From assembly GCA_017990865.1 (NCBI GenBank), contig JAGNNB010000031.1, positions 1 through 14,089 of the forward strand: a stretch of DNA of 14,089 nt. The letters run 5' to 3'. A program made the translations under genes and the position numbers. Below, piece by piece: positions 6,591 to 14,089 of this stretch (position 1 is the stretch's first letter; the number at the start of each line of letters is the position of its first letter). The notes beneath the pieces are model-generated. The model had not been told where the DNA came from. It saw nothing but the letters and a program-made list of their open reading frames with translations, and ran no database searches. The stretch comes from Lysobacteraceae bacterium. GTDB taxonomy: Bacteria; Pseudomonadota; Gammaproteobacteria; Xanthomonadales; Xanthomonadaceae.

Positions 6591-7313
6591 ATGCGCGTAT
6601 TGTTGGTGGAAGACGACGTTTCCTTGGGCGAGGGCATCCGCACGGCCCTGCGTCGTGCGGCCTACAGCGTGGACTGGCTGCACGACGGCGCGTCCGCGCT
6701 CAACGCCATCCGCGACGACATCGAGCGCAGCGAAATCGATCTGGTCGTGCTCGATCTGGGCCTGCCGCGGATGGACGGCATCGAAGTCATCCGCGCCGCG
6801 CGTCGTCACGGCGCGTCGGTGCCGATTCTGGTGCTGAGCGCGCGCGAACGCGCCGCCGACCGCACGCTCGGTTTGGATGTGGGCGCCGACGATTACCTAG
6901 GCAAACCCTTCGACACTCACGAACTCATCGCCCGCGTGCGCGCGCTGCTGCGTCGCAGTCAGGGCCGCGCCAATCCGACCCTGTGTTGCGGCGCGTTGGA
7001 ACTGGATCCGGCCAATCTGGCGCTGCGCTGGCAGGGGCGCAACATCGATCTGCCGCGCCGCGAATTCGCGTTGCTGCGGATGTTGATGGAAAGCCCGGGA
7101 CGCATCGTCTCGCGCGAATCCGTGCAGCAGCGCCTGTACGGCTGGGACGAGGACGTGGCCAGCAATGCGCTGGACGTGCATATCCACCATCTGCGGCGGA
7201 AATTGCCGCCGGCGCTGATCCGCACCGTGCGCGGCGTCGGCTACAGTCTGGACGAACGCATCGCCGCCGGCCAAGCGGCCGCGGACAAAGACGACGGCCG
7301 CGTCGCGCCCTGA
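6591..7313 (+). CDS. OmpR/PhoB-family two-component response regulator
   Basis: The 240-aa regulator has a receiver domain (about 1-118) and a winged-helix DNA-binding domain (about 130-222). Acidic pocket residues are Glu7, Asp8 and Asp9; the phospho-acceptor is Asp55 in LDLGLPRMDG, the switch residue is Ser83 (VLSARE), and the conserved lysine is Lys105 (GKPF). The DNA-recognition segment is SNALDVHIHHLRRKLP (191-206), with the family's RTVRGVGYSL ending the wing. By sequence style it is closest to the QseB/TctD/PmrA group. A short Asp/Lys tail follows (229-240). It lies 21 bp behind the TPR gene and 30 bp before the sensor kinase, so co-transcription with both is likely. No strong ribosome-binding site precedes ATG 6591. 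The 11-bp phased units at 1956-2021 are its best candidate target. Confidence 0.93.
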   Translation: MRVLLVEDDVSLGEGIRTALRRAAYSVDWLHDGASALNAIRDDIERSEIDLVVLDLGLPRMDGIEVIRAARRHGASVPILVLSARERAADRTLGLDVGADDYLGKPFDTHELIARVRALLRRSQGRANPTLCCGALELDPANLALRWQGRNIDLPRREFALLRMLMESPGRIVSRESVQQRLYGWDEDVASNALDVHIHHLRRKLPPALIRTVRGVGYSLDERIAAGQAAADKDDGRVAP

Positions 7314-7343
7314 TGTCGAGACAATCTCCGTTATGACTCCGGC

Positions 7344-8771
7344 ATGACCTCGATTCGTCGACTGATGTTGGTCTCGCTGATCGGCACCGTGTCCTTGGTG
7401 ACGGTCATCGCTGCCGGATTCAGCTACCGCGTCGGCTTGCAAGAAGCGAGCGAATTGTTCGACGCCAAGCTCGCGCACTCAGCGCGCGTCTTGAGTAGCC
7501 TCGTCGACGGTTCGTTGCAGGACATCCCCAAACGCGCGCTCGGCGAAGCGTTGGTGATCGAGGTCTGGCACGGCGAAGCCGAAGCCGAAGGCAAGGGGAC
7601 CGAGCTCGCGTTCCCCGACGGTCACGCTTACGAAACCAAACTCGCCTTTCAGGTCCGCGACCGCGAAGGGCGGTTGTTGGTGCGCTCGCAAAGCGGTCCC
7701 CTGCAGCCGTTGGCGCCGCTGCGGTCGGGTTACGCCGATCGCACGATCGACGGCCGGCAATGGCGCACGTTCACGATGCGCTCGCGCAACGGCTTTTGGT
7801 ACCAGACCGGGGAAGCGTCGGATATCCGCGCCGAGATCGCCGAAGAGATCGCGTTCGGCACCCTGCTGCCGTTGTTGGTCGCCTTGCCCGTGCTGGCGGC
7901 GTTGGTGTGGTGGATCGTCACGTGGTCGTTGCGCGATTTGCGCAGAGTATCGGCCGAGATCGGTGAACGCGCGCCCGAGCGGATGTCGCCGCTGCGTTTG
8001 GAGCGCGTGCCGAAAGAGATCGAGCGGCTCGTGGTCGCGGTCAACAGCCTGTTGGCGCGTTTGCAAACGGCGATGGCCCGGGAACGCCGTTTCGTCGCAG
8101 ATGCCGCGCACGAGTTGCGCACGCCGATCGCCGCGCTCAAGGTGCATGCGCACAATCTGCACAGCGCGCGCGACGCGGAAGAAGCGGAAGAGTCGCGATT
8201 GCGATTGGACGCCGGCATCGAACGCATCGAGCGATTGGTCGCGCAATTGCTGACGCTCAACCGTCTCGAGCCCGACGCCGCGATATCGGCGGCGGTGCCG
8301 ATCGAACTCGACCTCATCGTGTGCCAACAAATCGAGGCCTTGCGCGCGCTCGCCGACGTGCGTCGTATCGCGTTGGACGCGCATGTCGCCGCGGCGCGCG
8401 TCCTCGGCGACGGACCGGCGCTGGAATCGTTGGTGCGCAATGTGATCGACAACGCGCTGCGCTACACCTCCGAAGGCGGCCGCGTACGCGTTGCGCTCGA
8501 TGTCGAATCCGGGCGGATCGAACCCGATCGGCTGCAAGCCTCGTGGGCGACGCTGTGCGTGGAAGACAGCGGACCGGGCGTGCCGCCGGAAGCGCGCGAG
8601 CGCATTTTCGAGCGCTTCCATCGCGAACCGGGCAGCGGCGTGGAAGGCAGCGGGCTCGGGCTGGCGATCGTGCGCGAAGCGCTGGCGCTGCATCGCGGCA
8701 CGATCAAGTTGGATGCGTCGCCCGATCTGGGCGGCTTGCGTATTCGCATCGCGTTGCCGGCGTTGGCGTGA
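7344..8771 (+). CDS. Sensor histidine kinase (QseC/TctE-like), partner of the regulator at 6591
   Basis: The 475-aa inner-membrane kinase has TM1 at about 9-27, a periplasmic domain of about 140 residues (28-170) resembling the two-component sensor N-terminal region (2CSK_N type), TM2 at about 171-194, and a HAMP-like linker (195-245). The phospho-acceptor His256 is in ADAAHELRTPIAAL. The ATPase domain has the N box RNVIDNALRY (365-374), G1 EDSGPG (407-412), F box FERFHR (422-427) and G2 GSGLGLAIV (435-443), all intact. It should phosphorylate Asp55 of the regulator. The ligand is unknown; the operon context suggests the pathway product, its precursor, or membrane stress as candidates. The start ATG 7344 gives a natural short cytoplasmic lead before TM1, although the ribosome-binding site is weak. 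A different in-frame start is not needed. Confidence 0.93.
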   Translation: MTSIRRLMLVSLIGTVSLVTVIAAGFSYRVGLQEASELFDAKLAHSARVLSSLVDGSLQDIPKRALGEALVIEVWHGEAEAEGKGTELAFPDGHAYETKLAFQVRDREGRLLVRSQSGPLQPLAPLRSGYADRTIDGRQWRTFTMRSRNGFWYQTGEASDIRAEIAEEIAFGTLLPLLVALPVLAALVWWIVTWSLRDLRRVSAEIGERAPERMSPLRLERVPKEIERLVVAVNSLLARLQTAMARERRFVADAAHELRTPIAALKVHAHNLHSARDAEEAEESRLRLDAGIERIERLVAQLLTLNRLEPDAAISAAVPIELDLIVCQQIEALRALADVRRIALDAHVAAARVLGDGPALESLVRNVIDNALRYTSEGGRVRVALDVESGRIEPDRLQASWATLCVEDSGPGVPPEARERIFERFHREPGSGVEGSGLGLAIVREALALHRGTIKLDASPDLGGLRIRIALPALA

Positions 8772-8774
8772 GAC

Positions 8775-8800
8775 GGCGCGGCTCGCGCCATTGACTTTGA
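8775..8800 (+). terminator. Possible weak terminator after the sensor kinase
   Basis: GGCGCG (8775-8780), loop GCT, CGCGCC (8784-8789) makes a six-pair GC stem just after the kinase stop, followed by ATTGACTTTGA. The trailing T content is poor, so termination may be partial. The stem directly abuts the putative -35 box of the next gene. Confidence 0.35.
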
Positions 8801-8821
8801 AACCCGCGCGCAGGCTATGAT
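8791..8821 (+). promoter_or_regulatory. Putative sigma-70-type promoter for effector copy 2
   Basis: TTGACT (8791-8796) and TATGAT (8816-8821) each match the consensus at five of six bases. The spacer is 19 bp, longer than the ideal 17, so strength is uncertain. Transcription would start near 8828, leaving a leader of about 60 bases before ATG 8887. An AGAGG ribosome-binding site lies at 8874-8878, 8 bp before the start. Confidence 0.5.
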
Positions 8822-8886
8822 CGAGCGGGGGATCCTGCTGCCAATGCGCATTTCGACGACCGCGCGACCGGGAAGAGGACCGACAG

Positions 8887-10836
8887 ATGACGACTCAAGA
8901 CGAAACCCGCAGCGTACTGCCGGCTGAGCTGGTGCACGGTCACGAATACGTGATCGATCCCGAAACGGGAAGAAAGTCGACTTTGGACGGCACCCCTTAT
9001 GCGGCGGTCAACCCCGACGATGTTGCGCTGATCGAAGCCGGAGAGCGCAAACTGGCCGACTTGCAGGTGCCTGTTCTGGCCGGCAAGGACGACCCCAACG
9101 CCTTCGTCTTCTTCGCCGTTCTCGACGGGACGGGGAACGACACGCACGATCCGAATTTCGCACCCACGGGCGTCGCGCAGATCTACGAGCAGCTCGACGA
9201 CCAAATCGAAGCGGGGTACGGCAACGGCCGCATCGCCGCCGCTTATGTCACTGGAACGCAGACCAGGGCCGACGACAATATGTGGGATGGTGCGGAAGGC
9301 TATTCGGCCGCGGATCGCGCCGAAACCATGTATGTGGAATTCTGTAAACAAGCCGCCGCATGGAGAGACGAAAATCCCGGTGCGGAAATCAGCCTCGCCT
9401 CCATGGGCTTCAGCCGCGGCGCGGAGGAAGCGGTTCTGCTCGGGCATCTGGTGCATGAGCGCGGGATCCACGATCCCAAGGACATCACATACGAAATCAC
9501 GGGCGATGGCCTGGTCAAAGCGGGTACCGTCACGTTCAAACAACCCGAACCGGCCATCGCCGCGGGCGATGAAGTGAAGCAATCGCTTATCGCGATCGAC
9601 CCGGTCTCCGAAGGCGATCTCAAGGACGGCGGATTCTTCAGCGGCGGTGTGCCCTATGGCGTCGCTCCGACGGTGGTTGGAGGAGTGCAACTGACCGCTC
9701 GCGATGAGACCAGACGGGCCTTCATCGGTACCGAACATATCAAGGAAGGCCTGAGCGAAGATGGGACGCGCGCGAATATCGTGGTTCCGGGTGCGCACGC
9801 CGACGTCGGCGACGGGTACTACGCGAATGGTTTGGGCGTGCGTTACACCAACATGGCCAAGAACTACATCAACGATTTGGTGGACTTCGAGAAGCCGCTG
9901 TTGACCCTCAATCCCGTAGACACGAATCTTGGTTTGGGCAGCACCAACGTGATCCACGATTCGCACATGCACAGCCCGGGGCCGTACCTGTACGACAACG
10001 ATGAATTCAGGGAGCGCGGCGGGCGAATCGCAGAACCGCCGACGCTTGATTCCAGGCCGATGGATTCGAGCCTCGCCGAAAACACCCGCTATCGCGCCGC
10101 AAGTCCCGAACCGGCGCCGACGCCCGATTCGTGGGCCACCGTCGGCAATTTGTACGACCCCAAAGACGGGCAGGAAGCAACATGCACATACCATCCCAGC
10201 CCCGTCGAAGTCTCGTCGCCCGAAAGCGCCCCCAGCAACAGTACGCATCAGCACATCACCGAATTGCGCGAGGCGAGATGCGAAGCCGGATTGTTTGCTC
10301 CGGTGGAGAAAACTGAACCCGCGCCGCCGCTGGAAACCGAAAAAGTGATGGCGACGGACGCCTATGGCACGCCGATCGGCATGTACCCGATCGAGATGGT
10401 GCCGAGCGACCGTGTGGCCGACACCCTGCCGATGTCCGCGCATACGCACCCCGCTTTCCCGATGTACAGCGAAGCGTGGAACGCGATGGCGGACCCGGCG
10501 AAAACGAATATCCCCTCGGGCAACATGAGCGAGAACGATCGCGCGCGCGCCGCCGCCGCCGTGACCGCCGCTGCCATGACGGGGCCGCCTCCGCTCGACC
10601 ACATCAACGGCGTGTTCTTGAACAAATCGGGCGACACGTTGATCGCGATCGAAGGCAACCCGACGGATCCGGCGAGCAAACGCGTGATGGTGCCGTTGGA
10701 AACGGCGGTGAAAACGCCGGTCGAGGAATCCACCCAGAAAGCGGTCGCGGCGATGGAAGAACAGCAGCAGAAAGGGCTGGCGACCCCCAACAACAACCTT
10801 CAGCCTTCGGTCGCATCGACGGCGCGTGCGCAATGA
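8887..10836 (+). CDS. DUF2235-type lipase-like effector with XVIPCD-like C-terminus (putative X-T4SS substrate), copy 2
   Basis: This 649-aa paralogue of the protein at 9-1697 is a predicted lipase toxin. Shared landmarks are DGTGND (80-85), GFSRGAEEA (174-182, nucleophile Ser176), IDPV (237-240, Asp238), TARDETR (270-276) and PGAHADVGDGYYANGLG (301-317, His304), then STNVIHDSH (352-360). A long, poorly conserved linker (about 365-515) with Pro/Glu-rich parts separates the enzyme from the tail. The tail starts HPAFPMY (521-527), contains DPASKRVMVPLETAVKTPVEES (594-615) and ends Gln/Asn-rich, as in XVIPCD domains recognised by the Xanthomonadales T4SS coupling protein. No signal peptide is present. 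The gene has its own promoter candidate and ribosome-binding site. No immunity-like gene, usually a small lipoprotein or secreted protein, is adjacent: the kinase lies before it and gyrB after it. Lipase activity and T4SS delivery are inferred from motifs. Confidence 0.82.
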   Translation: MTTQDETRSVLPAELVHGHEYVIDPETGRKSTLDGTPYAAVNPDDVALIEAGERKLADLQVPVLAGKDDPNAFVFFAVLDGTGNDTHDPNFAPTGVAQIYEQLDDQIEAGYGNGRIAAAYVTGTQTRADDNMWDGAEGYSAADRAETMYVEFCKQAAAWRDENPGAEISLASMGFSRGAEEAVLLGHLVHERGIHDPKDITYEITGDGLVKAGTVTFKQPEPAIAAGDEVKQSLIAIDPVSEGDLKDGGFFSGGVPYGVAPTVVGGVQLTARDETRRAFIGTEHIKEGLSEDGTRANIVVPGAHADVGDGYYANGLGVRYTNMAKNYINDLVDFEKPLLTLNPVDTNLGLGSTNVIHDSHMHSPGPYLYDNDEFRERGGRIAEPPTLDSRPMDSSLAENTRYRAASPEPAPTPDSWATVGNLYDPKDGQEATCTYHPSPVEVSSPESAPSNSTHQHITELREARCEAGLFAPVEKTEPAPPLETEKVMATDAYGTPIGMYPIEMVPSDRVADTLPMSAHTHPAFPMYSEAWNAMADPAKTNIPSGNMSENDRARAAAAVTAAAMTGPPPLDHINGVFLNKSGDTLIAIEGNPTDPASKRVMVPLETAVKTPVEESTQKAVAAMEEQQQKGLATPNNNLQPSVASTARAQ

Positions 10837-10895
10837 TGCGCGTGTCGGCGCCGCGCGCGGCCGGCCAGCCGTAGTCGCAGGAACGGGCAGACAAC

Positions 10896-10929
10896 GCGCG
10901 GAATCCGCGCCCCGAACGGCCGGGGCGCG
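10896..10929. repeat. Two overlapping GC-rich palindromes between effector copy 2 and gyrB
   Basis: GCGCGGA-A-TCCGCGC (10896-10910) overlaps a stronger stem, CGCGCCCCG (10906-10914), loop AACGGC, CGGGGCGCG (10921-10929). The two stems share bases and so would be alternative folds. No T-run follows, so if it stops effector transcription it would do so weakly. It lies about 50 bp before the gyrB -10 box. Confidence 0.55.
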
Positions 10930-10977
10930 CGAGGCCATCGGAGCGTGCGCAAACGGCCGGAGAGGCGCCCGAAGCGC

Positions 10978-10983
10978 TATAAT
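10978..10983 (+). promoter_or_regulatory. gyrB: Putative gyrB promoter -10 box
   Basis: A perfect TATAAT lies at 10978-10983. No recognisable -35 box sits 16-18 bp before it. Transcription would begin near 10990, leaving a leader of about 75 bases. The start codon at 11067 lacks a strong Shine-Dalgarno sequence. Confidence 0.55.
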
Positions 10984-11006
10984 CGCGCACCGAACCCAAT
11001 AGCTAA

Positions 11007-13523
<2,517 letters not shown>

Positions 13524-13554
13524 GTCCGCGCATCTTCGTTCGTCACGGTCACCG

Positions 13555-13585
13555 TCGCCGCCGGCCGTTCGCGCGGCGGCGGCGA
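13555..13585 (+). terminator. GC-rich hairpin after gyrB, possible terminator
   Basis: TCGCCGCCG (13555-13563) pairs with CGGCGGCGA (13577-13585) around a 13-base loop that contains TTCG and could pair further. It starts 31 bp after the gyrB stop. No T-run follows, so it would be a weak intrinsic terminator or a Rho/RNA-end stabilising structure. Confidence 0.4.
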
Positions 13586-13752
13586 TGCCGCGATGAGAAC
13601 GCACTGGCGGCGCTGTCGACCGCAACACCCTCTGCGGCGGCGCGCGTTTCGGAATCGTAAGAATTTCGTTCACTTCGCGTAAAAACGATGAACGTTCGAC
13701 CCGCGCGAGGGAAAAAGCCGCTGTCGGGTGTCGAAAAAATTCACCACCCCGG

Positions 13753-13786
13753 TTGACAACGCACGCCAGCGTGTAACGCTACACGC
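13753..13786 (+). promoter_or_regulatory. Putative promoter with an overlapping inverted repeat, upstream of the M48 lipoprotein gene
   Basis: A perfect -35 box, TTGACA, lies at 13753-13758. The region where the -10 box belongs is taken up by an exact inverted repeat, GCGTGTA (13769-13775), ACGC, TACACGC (13780-13786). Possible -10 hexamers are TAACGC (13774-13779, 15-bp spacer) or ACGCTA (13776-13781, 17-bp spacer); neither is strong. The position suggests a repressor operator over the core promoter, or that an activator is needed. The protein that binds is not identifiable. Confidence 0.5.
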
Positions 13787-13811
13787 CCCCTTACGAGCCA
13801 GGGAGCCCGCC

Positions 13812-14089
13812 ATGTCCATTCGCCATCTCCGGAACGCGCTGTTCGGCGCCGCCGTGGCCGCGACCGTGGCCGGCTGCGCGACCACCACCTCGTCGACGGG
13901 GCGCAAACAATACGTCGGCGCGGTGTCGCAGCAGCAGCTCGACCAACTCGGCGCGCAAGCCTTCGATCAGACCAAAGCGCAGAAGCCGCTGACCCAGGAC
14001 GGTCGCCAATCCGCGTACGTGCGTTGCGTGGTCGATGCGATCGGCGCGCAATTGCCCGAAGGCCAGCGTCGCGCGTGGGAAGAAGCCGT
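13812..14089 (+). CDS. M48-type metallopeptidase lipoprotein, N-terminal part only (cut by window end)
   Basis: The first 92 residues are visible. A lipoprotein signal peptide is clear: basic MSIRHLRN, hydrophobic ALFGAAVAATVAG, and a lipobox with Cys22 (VAGC), followed by a Ser/Thr spacer. The following GRKQYVGAVSQQQLDQLGAQAF and AYVRCVVDAIGAQLP read like the N-terminal region of outer-membrane-associated M48 (LoiP/BepA-like) metallopeptidases; the HExxH zinc site would lie beyond the window. Such enzymes degrade or process misfolded envelope proteins in the periplasm. The residue after Cys is Ala, compatible with outer-membrane sorting. The start is supported by AGGGAG at 13800-13805, 6 bp before ATG. 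It has its own promoter candidate, so it is probably not in an operon with gyrB. Confidence 0.75.
   Translation, partial: MSIRHLRNALFGAAVAATVAGCATTTSSTGRKQYVGAVSQQQLDQLGAQAFDQTKAQKPLTQDGRQSAYVRCVVDAIGAQLPEGQRRAWEEA

Noticed and set aside
10836..10874. Tiny open frame overlapping the effector copy 2 stop as a possible immunity peptide
   Set aside because: Only about 13 codons, no signal peptide, no ribosome-binding evidence.
13667..13694. CGTTCA / TGAACG inverted repeat in the gyrB-M48 gap
   Set aside because: Six-base arms with a 16-base loop are expected by chance; no T-run or promoter relation.

Overview
The window is GC-rich DNA with every supported gene on the + strand. It most likely comes from a chromosome of the Xanthomonadaceae/Lysobacteraceae (Lysobacter, Luteimonas or a relative). 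Two things point there: the gyrB product reads like xanthomonad GyrB, and two effector-like proteins end in a region resembling XVIPCD, the C-terminal secretion domain of substrates of the Xanthomonadales bacteria-killing type IV secretion system (X-T4SS). The assignment comes from recognising these families, not from a search.

Layout. (1) 9-1697 encodes a DUF2235-type alpha/beta-hydrolase with an XVIPCD-like tail. (2) 1698-2028 is a gene-free 331-bp gap with a possible terminator, two inverted repeats and, just before the next gene, six consecutive 11-bp units that each begin TAA (once TTA). (3) 2029-6569 is a tightly packed five-gene operon in which each start codon overlaps the previous stop (ATGA): a 'thermostable hemolysin' family protein, an AMP-binding acyl-activating enzyme, a TenA/heme-oxygenase-like (HDO) protein, a short-chain dehydrogenase, and a secreted TPR protein. 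(4) 6591-8771 encodes an OmpR-family response regulator and its sensor kinase, 21 bp behind and probably co-transcribed. (5) 8887-10836 is a second DUF2235/XVIPCD-like protein, paralogous to the first. (6) 11067-13523 is gyrB, complete. (7) 13812 to the end is the start of an M48-type metallopeptidase lipoprotein, cut by the window edge.

How the parts may work together. The five-gene operon looks like a small-molecule pathway: acid activation, oxidative chemistry by a probable diiron enzyme, reduction, and a possible GNAT/LuxI-like acyl transfer. It is followed by its own two-component system. The phased 11-bp array upstream has the geometry expected for OmpR-family regulator binding, so autoregulation is a concrete testable idea. 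The two effector-like lipases bracket this operon in the same orientation. No candidate immunity gene is visible next to the second, and the first is cut off on its upstream side. gyrB is not preceded here by recF, its usual upstream neighbour, so this may be a rearranged origin-proximal region.

No tRNA, rRNA, CRISPR array, insertion sequence or phage gene was found.
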